A stretch of 64,000 nt of DNA from a virus. The first letter of the stretch is position 1. Each line of letters begins with the position of its first letter. Shown piece by piece: positions 6,874-14,824 of the stretch. The notes under the pieces are model-generated. The model saw nothing but the letters and a program-made list of their open reading frames with translations. It made no database searches and was not told the DNA's origin. The stretch lies in IMG/VR virus record IMGVR_UViG_3300027917_000034, positions 17,892-81,891 of that record; one strand, given 5' to 3'. A program made the position numbers and the translations under genes.

Positions 6874-7713
6874 ATGGGCGACATGACCGTCGAGAGGCTT
6901 CCGAGCAGCGCGTTCGCACCGAAGACCGACCTCGTGTACGAGGATGTGAACAAGCTCCTCCCACTGTTCGACCAGATCGCCTTCAAGGCCAACCTCATCC
7001 TCGTCGGTCCGAAGGGCGTGGCGAAGACGCTCTCGATCGCCTCGTGGGCCGCGTCCAACGACTGCCCCATCGTCACGTTCGACTGCTCCGAGGACGTGCG
7101 CCGGGCACACCTGCTCGGCATGTTCACGCTCCGGGGCGACGAGTCGCCATTCGTGCTCGGCCCGCTGCCGACCGCCATCGAAGTCGCGAACGAGGTGGGC
7201 CGGTGTGTCCTCTGCCTGGAGGAGATCAACGCGCTCACTCCCAGCGTCCAGAAGATGCTGAATGCGATCGGAGATTACCGGCGGCGCATCGAGGTGCCCG
7301 AGTGCCAGCGCGTGTTCGAGTTGGACCCGAAGGCGAAACTGTGGCTCTGCGGGACCATGAACACGAGCGTCTACGGCGGCGTCTACGAGTTGAACGAGGA
7401 CTTGAAGTCCCGGTTCCGCATGCTGCCGGTCGGCTACCCGGGCAAGGGCGAAGAGACGCGCATCCTGAAGGCGTGCGTCGGCAACGGGGTGAAGAAGGAG
7501 ACGGTCAAGGACATCCTCACCCTCGCGCACGAGACGCGCCAGAAGTCGCTGGCCTACTCGCTCTCGCCTCGTGACACGGTGCAGATCTTGGAGGACGTCG
7601 GCCACTGCGGTCTGGAGAGCGCTCTGTTGCTCGCCAGCGGCAAATTCGAGGGCCAGGACAGGGACTTCTTCCTGACCCGCGTGTCGTCGGTCTTCGGCAT
7701 CACACTGAAGTAG
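6874..7713 (+). CDS. MoxR/CobS-like AAA+ ATPase (279 aa)
   Basis: Walker A is GPKGVAKT at residues 45-52, Walker B is VLCLEEIN near 112-119, sensor 1 lies in CGTMN and the arginine finger in LKSRFR. These place it in the MoxR clade, whose members act as hexameric chaperone ATPases working with VWA-domain partners. The VWA/metallopeptidase gene follows 10 nt later, matching the CobS-CobT and MoxR-VWA pairing. The start is ATG 6874; upstream frame is a shadow. The client of this chaperone is unknown. Confidence 0.88.
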   Translation: MGDMTVERLPSSAFAPKTDLVYEDVNKLLPLFDQIAFKANLILVGPKGVAKTLSIASWAASNDCPIVTFDCSEDVRRAHLLGMFTLRGDESPFVLGPLPTAIEVANEVGRCVLCLEEINALTPSVQKMLNAIGDYRRRIEVPECQRVFELDPKAKLWLCGTMNTSVYGGVYELNEDLKSRFRMLPVGYPGKGEETRILKACVGNGVKKETVKDILTLAHETRQKSLAYSLSPRDTVQILEDVGHCGLESALLLASGKFEGQDRDFFLTRVSSVFGITLK

Positions 7714-7723
7714 CGGGGGCGCC

Positions 7724-9694
7724 ATGTCTGAGATCGACGTTGACGCCCTCATGGGCGCAGAAGTGGAGACCTCTACCAAGGCGCTCTGCTACAAGACGGT
7801 TGACGTGTTCGCCGGGATAGTGGACCGCAAGCTCTGGCTCAAGGACGCCCCGCACGGCCAACCCCAGACGAACGGCTTCCTGATCGAAGTGCCTTTCTCG
7901 CACCCCCGCGCGTACCAGTACACGGAGCACGAGATCAGCCACATCCTCTTCCAGTCCGATTTCCTGGCGAAGCAGAAATTCATCGAAGAGTACAGCCAGA
8001 AGATCGGGCAGGTCGCGAAGAAGGCCGGGGCTCCGATCAACGAACGGATGCTTCGCGCCGGGCTGGACGGGATCATCGGTGTGCTGGACGACGAGCGGGT
8101 CATCTCGCTCTGGGGGCTGCTCTATCGAGGCTCCGAGGCCATCATGCGCCACATGAAGGCCGAGGAAGCAGTGCCCCACATGGGCCGGGCTCACGAGGAC
8201 TTCATCACCCTGCTCCTGTGCGTGGCGAGCGGCAACGACGTGCCTCCGGGAAAGCTCGACCGATTCGTCCCGTACATGCTGGAGGCGCTGCGGAAGGTGC
8301 ACCTGCGGGACTACTTCGGCTGCCTCGTGACCGCGAAGTGGCTCATCGTCCAACTGGTCTCCGAGATCATCCGGAAGTCGAGGGGCGAAGACCCTCCCCC
8401 GCTGCCCTCATTCCAGCCCGGAGCCGGACAGGGCGGGGCCTTCGGGTCTCAGGGTGCCCCTGGGGGCCTCCAGGACGGCTCTGGAGACGAGGAGCCGCCA
8501 TCTATGCCCTGGGAGGCGGACGGAGCCTCAGAGGGCTCTGAGGCCCCTTCTGGGGGCCACGGAGAGGCTGCCTGGGAGCCGCCCGAGGTCCAGGCCGGTC
8601 TGGAGGACCGCTCCAAGGCCATGCAGGACGTGATCGATGGGCTCGGCAAGGCACCCTCGAACATCACGAGCGAGGTGGTCGAGGGCAAATTCAAGCGGCG
8701 GGGTGAAGAGGCCGCAGCCAACCGCCGGGCTCGTGCGGCGATCAACGCGGACGTGAAGGATTCGAGCAAGTTGGAGGACGCGCTGGAGATTTCGGCCGGG
8801 CAGATGTTCCGCATCGTGGACAAGGCCCGCCACGCGACCAAGAACGCGCCGAATCACGACGACCGCATCCGGCACGAGAGCTACGCCAAGGTCGTCTTCA
8901 AGGACGTGAACCCTTCGGAGCACCGCGACCCTCACGCGAAGCTGGACGATGGGAGGGACGACGACACCGTGGCCCGGCTCCGCGCTCTGTTCCACCGGGT
9001 CATGGGCCGGCGTGTCAACGCGCTGGAGGAAGCTGGTTCGCAGATCGACATTCCGGCCTACATCGAACGCCGGATGACGAACGAGCCGCTGCCCGTCTTC
9101 CGCGTGGACCGCTTCGGCCGTGGGTTCCGCACCCTCATCCTCGTGGACCGCTCCTCGTCCATGTCCGGCCGCCGCACGGCGCAAGCGGAGAGAGCTTGCA
9201 GGGTCATCACCCGGGCGCTGGACTTCCCGTTCGTCACGCGCTCCGTCTGGGGCTTCCAGTCCTGGAAGGAAGGGCAGGTGGACATCACGCGGTTCCGGGC
9301 CGGGCAAGAGGTGTTCGAGTCGGAGTCGGCAGCAGTCGGCGGCGTCACTCCTCTCCACACGGCCATCCGAGTCGCCCTGAAAGAGTTGGAGGACGGCACG
9401 GACCGGAAGCACCTGTTCGTGATCAGCGATGGCTTCCCCGTCTTCGCTCGAAAGGACGGCGCGCACTTCGGGACCAAGACGCTCATGGGGTTCGTCCGAG
9501 GCAACGTCATGAGCGCCCGCGCGAAGGGCATGGGCGTCACCGGGGTCATGATTGGACGCGACCTGCCGGCCAAGTCCATGTCGTTCATGTTCGGCCCGTC
9601 GAAATACTGGCGCATCATGGGTGAGGACTCTTTCGGCAACGACCTCGTTCAACTGGTGACGGGCGCCTTTGTCGAGTACCTGAAGTCGAGGTGA
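7724..9694 (+). CDS. VWA-domain protein with HEISH metallopeptidase-like N-terminus (CobT-like, 656 aa)
   Basis: The C-terminal domain has a complete MIDAS site: D475-R-S477-S-S479, a threonine in GVTPLHTA and an aspartate in ISDGFP. The N-terminal region has HEISH at residues 69-73, as in the putative metallopeptidase domain that precedes VWA-like domains (DUF2201 type). The middle (about 225-290) is a low-complexity Gly/Ser/Pro/acidic linker. Together with the MoxR ATPase directly upstream it should form a AAA+/VWA remodelling complex, as in CobS-CobT chelatases; the substrate here is not known. Confidence 0.82.
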   Translation: MSEIDVDALMGAEVETSTKALCYKTVDVFAGIVDRKLWLKDAPHGQPQTNGFLIEVPFSHPRAYQYTEHEISHILFQSDFLAKQKFIEEYSQKIGQVAKKAGAPINERMLRAGLDGIIGVLDDERVISLWGLLYRGSEAIMRHMKAEEAVPHMGRAHEDFITLLLCVASGNDVPPGKLDRFVPYMLEALRKVHLRDYFGCLVTAKWLIVQLVSEIIRKSRGEDPPPLPSFQPGAGQGGAFGSQGAPGGLQDGSGDEEPPSMPWEADGASEGSEAPSGGHGEAAWEPPEVQAGLEDRSKAMQDVIDGLGKAPSNITSEVVEGKFKRRGEEAAANRRARAAINADVKDSSKLEDALEISAGQMFRIVDKARHATKNAPNHDDRIRHESYAKVVFKDVNPSEHRDPHAKLDDGRDDDTVARLRALFHRVMGRRVNALEEAGSQIDIPAYIERRMTNEPLPVFRVDRFGRGFRTLILVDRSSSMSGRRTAQAERACRVITRALDFPFVTRSVWGFQSWKEGQVDITRFRAGQEVFESESAAVGGVTPLHTAIRVALKELEDGTDRKHLFVISDGFPVFARKDGAHFGTKTLMGFVRGNVMSARAKGMGVTGVMIGRDLPAKSMSFMFGPSKYWRIMGEDSFGNDLVQLVTGAFVEYLKSR

Positions 9695-9696
9695 CG

Positions 9697-10182
9697 ATGG
9701 GGCGGGCGAGGAAAGGGAAGAAACAAGCTCCGGCCAAGGGGCGGACCGTCTACGAGGGGCCTGTGGGCCGCTGTCCGTGCTGCGACAAGCCGACAGAGGT
9801 GCGTCTGGGGAGCACGCTCGGCATGCCGGAGCCGGCAGGCTGGACGGTCCCTGCCGACGTCCTGGCAAGGCTCTACAGGGCCGTGGCGACCCGTATCCAG
9901 GAGAAGGGTGGGAAGCTGTACGTGACCGACCCTTCGGAGTACGACGCCACGCGCCGGGCGAAGCTGTTCTTTGTGGACGGCGACGACGGCATCGCTGGCC
10001 CCTTCGGGCAACTCGGTCTGAAGGTCTTCCTCGGCTCGCACTTCGGGGAGGACCACGCCGACAACATCCATGTCTACGTCGTGACGACGACGCACCGGGC
10101 ACTGGCTCGCATCCGAGAGTCGCCCTACGCGAAAGAGCAGGACGACCCCGGTGATCTCGACGGCTCGGCCGACCTGTTCTAG
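9697..10182 (+). CDS. Hypothetical protein with one CxCC cluster (161 aa)
   Basis: A basic N-terminus precedes a CPCC cluster near residue 27, then a mixed alpha/beta domain and an acidic end (DLDGSADLF). ATG 9697 is preferred to GTG 9691 because GAGG is spaced six bases from it. It closes the operon headed by the MoxR/VWA genes; the next stretch has the palindromic site. No family recognised. Confidence 0.6.
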   Translation: MGRARKGKKQAPAKGRTVYEGPVGRCPCCDKPTEVRLGSTLGMPEPAGWTVPADVLARLYRAVATRIQEKGGKLYVTDPSEYDATRRAKLFFVDGDDGIAGPFGQLGLKVFLGSHFGEDHADNIHVYVVTTTHRALARIRESPYAKEQDDPGDLDGSADLF

Positions 10183-10185
10183 GCT

Positions 10186-10200
10186 GCGACCAGTGGTCGC
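10186..10200. promoter_or_regulatory. 15-bp palindromic site, copy 2
   Basis: GCGACCAGTGGTCGC flanked by T and A (17-bp dyad), located between the stop at 10182 and the GGAGG of the metzincin gene. There is no room for a promoter between the site and the start codon, so it may act on elongating polymerase or as an RNA hairpin. Confidence 0.65.
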
Positions 10201-10214
10201 AAATGGAGGTAGGC

Positions 10215-10919
10215 ATGTCTTGGTTCAAGAAACCGATCAACATCGGCATCACCATCGGAGCAGCCATCCTGGCCGTGGTCGCCATCGTCCTGATCGTCTG
10301 GGGAGTGACACATCACACCGAAGGCGGCATGCTAGAAGTTTGCTGGTCCGCCGATGGGCGGGCTCAGTATGTGGCAGGCTCGGAGGATGACGATGGCCCA
10401 TGTGAGGGGGCTCAAGAATTTCGTTGGCCGCAGGAGCAGATACCGCTCACCCTCGCGCCCGTCACGTCTGAGGGACAACTGCTGGGAGCGGACGCGCCTC
10501 AAGTCCGCGTGCTCGGACAGGCCGTCACCGACCTCAATCGTCAAGTCGGATTTGAGTTGTTTCGGGTGGGAACCGGACTACAGCCCTCCGACGCGGAAGT
10601 CCGATTTGGTGGAGCGTTTCTTGGCGGTCCGGAGAGAGCCGACTCCCCGCCGCCCGGACACGTCACCCACTTCCGGCTGGGCGGAACATCCACATACCGA
10701 GGCCACGTGTGGATACGGGCAGACGTGGGGTCCGTCGATCGTCTTCTATACCTTGTCCTCGAACACGAATTGCTCCATCTCGCCGGGCTAGCCCACGACG
10801 ACTTCACAGCGTCGATCATGTACCCCCTCACGCGCGAGGATTGGGACCAGGAAGTCATGTCCACCGCGCACGTAACCGACCAGGATCGCAGTAATCTCCA
10901 ACGACTCTACCGCCGGTAG
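10215..10919 (+). CDS. Membrane-anchored metzincin-type zinc protease (234 aa)
   Basis: The motif HELLHLAGLAHD at residues 184-195 is the full HExxHxxGxxH zinc site of metzincins (matrixin-like), followed by a met-turn segment SIMYP. Residues 8-30 form one membrane helix, so the catalytic domain is probably outside the cytoplasm, anchored in the inner membrane. ATG 10215 is chosen over ATG 10203 because GGAGGT is correctly spaced only from it. The host target is unknown; it could modify envelope proteins. A probable lipoprotein gene lies one gene downstream. Confidence 0.85.
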   Translation: MSWFKKPINIGITIGAAILAVVAIVLIVWGVTHHTEGGMLEVCWSADGRAQYVAGSEDDDGPCEGAQEFRWPQEQIPLTLAPVTSEGQLLGADAPQVRVLGQAVTDLNRQVGFELFRVGTGLQPSDAEVRFGGAFLGGPERADSPPPGHVTHFRLGGTSTYRGHVWIRADVGSVDRLLYLVLEHELLHLAGLAHDDFTASIMYPLTREDWDQEVMSTAHVTDQDRSNLQRLYRR

Positions 10920-10928
10920 TGAGTGATC

Positions 10929-10957
10929 TTGACTAGACACCCGTTAGCTGGTATGGA
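10929..10957 (+). promoter_or_regulatory. Promoter for the gene at 10967
   Basis: TTGACT at 10929-10934, 17 bp, TATGGA at 10952-10957 preceded by TGG. The start codon at 10967 lies nine bases after the -10 box. Confidence 0.5.
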
Positions 10958-10966
10958 GGACACCAG

Positions 10967-11293
10967 ATGAAGGCTCTGAGAGGCATGAGCAAGGCCGACA
11001 CCTTGCGGCTGGCCGAGATCGAACACTACGTCGCGACGGGCAAGCGCCCGGACGACTTGCACGTGACCGACGAGTGGGTAGACGAGGCCATGAAATTCCT
11101 CGCAGGCGAGCTACGCCCGACCATCGACGCATGGGGTGAGGCCGCCGACGAGCAGGAGCGGGAGGCCATGGTCGCCATGGAGGCTCGGAAGCTGTGCCGG
11201 CTGTGGAGAAAGGGCGTGAACGGGGAGCAACGGGAGGCCGCTTTCAAGAGCCTCGACAAGGCAATCCAGAACGCAGAGGCCGCCCGGAAGTAG
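10967..11293 (+). CDS. Small helical hypothetical protein (108 aa)
   Basis: A mainly helical, charged protein without recognised domain. ATG 10967 has GGAGG upstream, but that sequence overlaps the predicted -10 box; ATG 10985 is an alternative start giving a short leader. Transcribed from its own promoter. Confidence 0.6.
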   Translation: MKALRGMSKADTLRLAEIEHYVATGKRPDDLHVTDEWVDEAMKFLAGELRPTIDAWGEAADEQEREAMVAMEARKLCRLWRKGVNGEQREAAFKSLDKAIQNAEAARK

Positions 11294-11417
11294 CAAGATC
11301 GGCTATCCCTGTGCTATGTTCTGCGACCGTGATTGAAGCCTTGCACACCGATCTTTCCCCAGACATCGAGTAGCGACGACTGACCCCGGTGTGCCGGGCT
11401 CAGAAGGGAGGTAGCCA

Positions 11418-12503
11418 ATGGCTACGTGGAGCGGCTTGTCGAGAAAACTCAGGGGGGCGGCGGTGATCGGAGCCATCCTGGTCGCTGTTGCGGCTGGGGC
11501 GTCCGTGACCCCTTTCCTCATCTCCTGCGAAGACACTGCGGAGGCTGGGGAGACCACCTGGGAGGAGCGGCGCCAGAAGGTGAGGGAGAGGCGAGCGAAA
11601 GAGGCCGCCGACTTCCGCCTGCGATGGGAGCAACGCGAACAGGCGTGGGAGGAGCGCCGGGCGAAGCAACTGGCCGAGGACGAGGCGCGGAGAGCGCGGT
11701 GGGAGAGGGAGCTTGCGAAGGCGCCGCCCCAAAAGCGTGTCCGCCGTGTCCGCCGGTTCCGGTGGGAGAGCCCAGCCGAGACGCGGGGCAAGGTCTGGAA
11801 TGTGCCTGTCGAGGAGACCGTGGAGTCGCTGGAGACGGCCCTGCTCCGGGTGTGCATAGCCGAGGCCGATGGCAACCCGCAGGACTGCGCCGGCATCTGG
11901 CAGGTGATCAAGAGCAACCGTCGCCGGTCGTGCGACCGAGGGATGATCCGCCGAATCACGGAGTGCGTGGACGGCGAGGGCGAGACCTACCTCTCCGCCA
12001 TCCGTCGCCACCAGCGCCACGTGCTCGGGATGATCAAGGCCCGCAACCAACGCGCGACGTGGGTGAGAAATCTCACCACGGACTGTGAGATGCCAGAGGG
12101 GTGGCCCGCCAGCCGAGAGCGGTGGGACTCGCAGTACGGCACCAAGACCTGCCCGCAGACCGTGGCCGACGTTCGCCGGCTACTCGCCGGGAAGTTGCCC
12201 GAGTCGAGGCCGGGAGCCCGCGTCCGATGGCTGCCAGGCCGCCCCGTGACGTGGGGAGGTCGCTGCGAGACCGGCAGAGGGGCCTGTGACGACCGGATCG
12301 CCTGTGCCAGGGGTCTGGCTCGCATCCCGGGCACGGACACTCTGAATGCCTTCTGGTGCCGTCCAGGACGTGCCGGTTGCCCGGAGGATATCGACCCGAT
12401 CTGCATTCAGATGGGGTATCCGAGCCGCCTGAAGGCGCCCGAGCCGGCCGAGACGGTGACGGCGATCGATCCCGTGGAGGAGCCCTCAGACGAAAACTCT
12501 TGA
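11418..12503 (+). CDS. Probable lipoprotein with coiled-coil and Cys-rich domain (361 aa)
   Basis: Residues 1-37 form a lipoprotein-type signal: a basic start, hydrophobic core (AAVIGAILVAVAAG) and a lipobox-like LISC ending at C37. Residues 45-110 are a highly charged coiled coil. The C-terminal 230 residues hold about ten cysteines, suggesting disulfides outside the cytoplasm. The segment CIAEADGNPQDCAGIWQV recalls secreted hypothetical proteins of other large phages, but I cannot assign an enzyme. The leader contains a CCCGG-TGTG-CCGGG hairpin at 11385-11398. Outer-membrane spanin or envelope-modifying roles are possibilities only. Confidence 0.7.
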   Translation: MATWSGLSRKLRGAAVIGAILVAVAAGASVTPFLISCEDTAEAGETTWEERRQKVRERRAKEAADFRLRWEQREQAWEERRAKQLAEDEARRARWERELAKAPPQKRVRRVRRFRWESPAETRGKVWNVPVEETVESLETALLRVCIAEADGNPQDCAGIWQVIKSNRRRSCDRGMIRRITECVDGEGETYLSAIRRHQRHVLGMIKARNQRATWVRNLTTDCEMPEGWPASRERWDSQYGTKTCPQTVADVRRLLAGKLPESRPGARVRWLPGRPVTWGGRCETGRGACDDRIACARGLARIPGTDTLNAFWCRPGRAGCPEDIDPICIQMGYPSRLKAPEPAETVTAIDPVEEPSDENS

Positions 12504-12575
12504 CCTCGTGCTCCGAGGGGAGCAGTATCGTCCTCCGGTCTTGTGGAGGCCCACCACTAGACCGGGGAAAAAGGC

Positions 12576-12604
12576 ATAGCTATGAAGCCTCTATGTGATA
12601 TAGT
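12576..12604 (+). promoter_or_regulatory. Promoter for the structured RNA
   Basis: TATAGT at 12599-12604 is a strong -10. At the -35 position (12576-12584) sits ATAGCTATG instead of a TTGACA box; this 9-mer recurs at 12696-12704 within the RNA. Predicted start at about 12611 falls two bases before the first stem. A TTGACC hexamer at 12500 is a possible second promoter with a poor -10. Confidence 0.45.
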
Positions 12605-12610
12605 CCGTTT

Positions 12611-12750
12611 CTGCACGAGCCCGCTTGGAGTACGGGTTCGGGGATTGGCGTTGGCGTAAGCCACGCCCAACGGCGCTCCAAGCGCCGACGTCACAATAGC
12701 TATGCGGTCCCCGTTCTCCGTTGGGCCTCCAAGTGGGCTCGTGCTTTTTT
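12611..12750 (+). ncRNA. Structured non-coding RNA or long leader, about 140 nt
   Basis: An 18-nt arm at 12613-12630 (GCACGAGCCCGCTTGGAG) pairs with 12727-12744 with one G-U pair. Inside are a second stem (CGGGGA 12639-12644 with TCCCCG 12708-12713), a hairpin with a GTAA tetraloop and one bulge (12647-12667), and a 7-bp hairpin with a CCA loop (12671-12687). Six T residues follow the closing stem. The fold begins almost at the predicted transcription start. It could be a free small RNA or an attenuator controlling the replication initiator 32 nt downstream. I match it to no known RNA family. Confidence 0.7.
12727..12750 (+). terminator. Intrinsic terminator of the structured RNA
   Basis: The 3' strand of the 18-bp closing stem is followed directly by TTTTTT at 12745-12750. 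Because the 5' strand is over 95 nt away, termination probably depends on the whole RNA folding, so it may be conditional. Confidence 0.6.
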
Positions 12751-12781
12751 ATGTGCGAGCCACAAGGGAGGAAGGTGGTTC

Positions 12782-14176
12782 GTGCGAGTCGGTCCCGAGC
12801 AATTCATCTACCGCGACTTCGCGTTCATCGACGCGATGATCCTGCCCGTCGTCGGTCCCAAGACCGTCGCCATCTACGACGTCCTCCGTCGCTACATCTG
12901 GCGCGCATCCGACAAGGGGGCGAAGAGGTCGAGAGACGCCTTCAAGAAGGGAAAGCTCTCTGCCTCCATCACCCGTAGCAAGTTGGCCGAGATGTCTGGC
13001 GTCTCCGTCCGAACCGTCCAGCGCCATCTCAACCGGCTCCGGGATATCTCGTGGGTGCGCTGGGAGAGCGGGAACGGGACCGGGGAAACGGTCGTCTACG
13101 AGCTAGGCTTCCGCACCCCGGACGGGGCCGAGGTGTTCTACGCCGACGCCAGCGCCAGGAAGCTGTGGCTCGGCCTGGAAGAGTTGGCCGTGCAGAGTGA
13201 GGTGGAGCGGGTGAACGACCTGCCCTGCGATGTGCGCCTGGCATTCACCCGGGGGTGGTTCGACCCAGAGGGGGGTGGTGACAAAAATGTCACCAGGGAG
13301 GTGTCATCGGTGTCACCAGGGGTGGTGACAGAAATGGCACCTAGTAATAGAGAACCCTTCGGGGAAGAAATAGAGAAGGGTTCCGAATATGCTGGGCGCT
13401 CCGCGCCAACACAGCCAACCGGCCCCGGACCAAAGCATTGGGACCAGCCCGCCGGACAAGAACGTAGAAGAAGGTCTCGGAAGAAGAAGGATCGAGAAAC
13501 AAGTGGCGCCGAGTTTGCTATTGACTCTGCTCTTGACTCCAGGCAGGATGAAGAGGACAGGCTCGAACGCGCGGCGGCGGCCGGGAAGATCGGCAAGTCC
13601 AAGGCCGACAAGCAACACGAGGCTGACGTGCGGCGGGCGCAGAGGCGGTTGGAGGAGAAGCGGACGGAGCAGGTGGAGAAGGGTCAGGCGAACGAGCAGC
13701 GAGCCAAGAACCTGAAGGGCGGGACCAAGTACACGCACGCGGTACTGAAGGCGGCTCGTCGTGCGTGGGACGTCTACTCCGACCTGATCAGAAGTGACTT
13801 CCCCGGCATGCCGGTGGTGAGGTGGAACGCGGATGGCAATGCGAAGGCGCGTGGTCAGATGTGTCGCCTCGTGGATATGTATGGTGGCGATGCCACGGTG
13901 CAAGCGATACGCTATGTGGTAGGAAATTGGGACGCGATCAACAAGCGCTTCTTCAAAAAAGGGCCGGGGAGCGTTCCAAACTTCGGGCTGCTCCTGTCCA
14001 TGCACGAGTCTCTGTTCCGAGAGTCGGCGCTGTGGGGGCAACACCGGGAGGTCGTGGAGGAGTGGGAGGCGTGGCAGCACGAGCACGAGGACGACGACGA
14101 GACGCCTCCCTCCGAGTTGCAGGGGCGCTATGAGCAGGCAAGGACAGCGTTGGAGTCTCTCGGGCTCGGGGGTTGA
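12782..14176 (+). CDS. Winged-helix replication initiator (464 aa)
   Basis: Residues 60-95 contain a helix-turn-helix (SKLAEMSGVSVRTVQRHLNRL) followed by a wing, typical of phage replisome organisers. The middle (about 160-330) is charged and low complexity, and the C-terminal domain (about 320-410) is helical and resembles DnaD-like or initiator C-termini. GTG 12782 has GGGAGGAAGG upstream. The loader, helicase and primase genes follow in order, fixing its role in replication start. The linker coding sequence carries iteron-like repeats, as in lambda O, where the origin lies inside the initiator gene. Confidence 0.75.
   Translation: MRVGPEQFIYRDFAFIDAMILPVVGPKTVAIYDVLRRYIWRASDKGAKRSRDAFKKGKLSASITRSKLAEMSGVSVRTVQRHLNRLRDISWVRWESGNGTGETVVYELGFRTPDGAEVFYADASARKLWLGLEELAVQSEVERVNDLPCDVRLAFTRGWFDPEGGGDKNVTREVSSVSPGVVTEMAPSNREPFGEEIEKGSEYAGRSAPTQPTGPGPKHWDQPAGQERRRRSRKKKDRETSGAEFAIDSALDSRQDEEDRLERAAAAGKIGKSKADKQHEADVRRAQRRLEEKRTEQVEKGQANEQRAKNLKGGTKYTHAVLKAARRAWDVYSDLIRSDFPGMPVVRWNADGNAKARGQMCRLVDMYGGDATVQAIRYVVGNWDAINKRFFKKGPGSVPNFGLLLSMHESLFRESALWGQHREVVEEWEAWQHEHEDDDETPPSELQGRYEQARTALESLGLGG
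13277..13383. other. Candidate replication origin with iteron-like repeats
   Basis: Two inverted repeats, GGTGACA-AAAA-TGTCACC (13277-13294) and GGTGACA-GAAA-TGGCACC (13324-13341), lie 47 bp apart. TGTCACCAGGG recurs at 13288 and 13311, 23 bp apart, about two helical turns. They are followed by a less GC-rich stretch bounded by GAACCCTTC (13352-13360) and GAAGGGTTC (13375-13383). The cluster sits in the linker-coding part of the initiator gene. The origin reading is inference. Confidence 0.55.
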
Positions 14177-14194
14177 CGATGCCGGGAGGCCAGC

Positions 14195-14803
14195 ATGAGC
14201 GGCACCGCGCAATTCAGACGAAAGCTCGGTCGTGTAGACCTGGAGCGCATGAACCTGCCGGAAGACCTCTGGACGGCCAAGGTGCAGAACGTCAGCGAGG
14301 CGGTCCGGGAGAAGGTCGAGACGTACCTCCGGAACGTGGACGAGGCGGTGGCCAACGGTGCCGGGCTCGTCATCTACGGATCGAAGGGGGTTGGCAAGAC
14401 GGCTATCGCTGCTCTCGCAGCGAAAGAGGCCCGGTCCCGGGGTTACACGGCCCTGTTCGTCCGCATCTGGGAGCTACGGGAGATGATCCGCTCCCGCATG
14501 GAATTCGACATGGACTCGTCCATGGCCGAGCGTGCCCGGGAGGTGGACGTGCTTGTCCTGGACGACCTTCGGCCGGAAGACGCTGGCGAGAAGTTTTTCA
14601 CCCTCTCCGAGATCACAGAGATGGTCCGGTACAGGGCTTCTCGGAGGCGAGTGACGATCATCACGACACGGCTCGACAAGGGGGCGCTCACTGTGCCTCC
14701 CATGAATGGGCTGTTGGACGTCTTGCTCCTGTTCAAGGTGTCAGGCCCCGACCTGCACGACAGCCGGAAGCGAGCACTGAAAGAAGCGGTCCTGGGCAAC
14801 TGA
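14195..14803 (+). CDS. dnaC: DnaC/IstB-like helicase loader ATPase (202 aa)
   Basis: Walker A is YGSKGVGKT near residues 61-69, Walker B is VLVLDDL near 124-130, and the C-terminal part contains the sensor region (IITTRLD). Length and motifs match DnaC/IstB AAA+ loaders, which deliver the replicative helicase to the origin. It lies between the initiator and DnaB genes. A nearly co-extensive frame at 14173-14811 is an Arg/Gly-rich shadow and is rejected. Confidence 0.85.
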   Translation: MSGTAQFRRKLGRVDLERMNLPEDLWTAKVQNVSEAVREKVETYLRNVDEAVANGAGLVIYGSKGVGKTAIAALAAKEARSRGYTALFVRIWELREMIRSRMEFDMDSSMAERAREVDVLVLDDLRPEDAGEKFFTLSEITEMVRYRASRRRVTIITTRLDKGALTVPPMNGLLDVLLLFKVSGPDLHDSRKRALKEAVLGN

Positions 14804-14824
14804 GATCGTAGGCGGGGGTAGGGC

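Noticed and set aside
8528-10285. Long antisense frame (585 codons) opposite the VWA gene, and other long antisense frames
   Set aside because: Codon structure of GC-rich sense genes leaves antisense frames open; no ribosome-binding site, promoter or recognisable domain on the minus strand.
12500-12528. TTGACC-17-CAGTAT as the main promoter of the structured RNA
   Set aside because: The -10 is weak; TATAGT at 12599 lies at the right distance from the first stem.
12611-12750. Identity of the structured RNA as tmRNA, 6S RNA or a known riboswitch
   Set aside because: The stems and loops do not match the conserved features of these families that I know; no tRNA-like domain or mRNA-like frame is present.
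14173-14811. A 212-residue frame over the DnaC-like gene
   Set aside because: It is a shadow of the ATPase gene, whose Walker motifs fix the correct frame.
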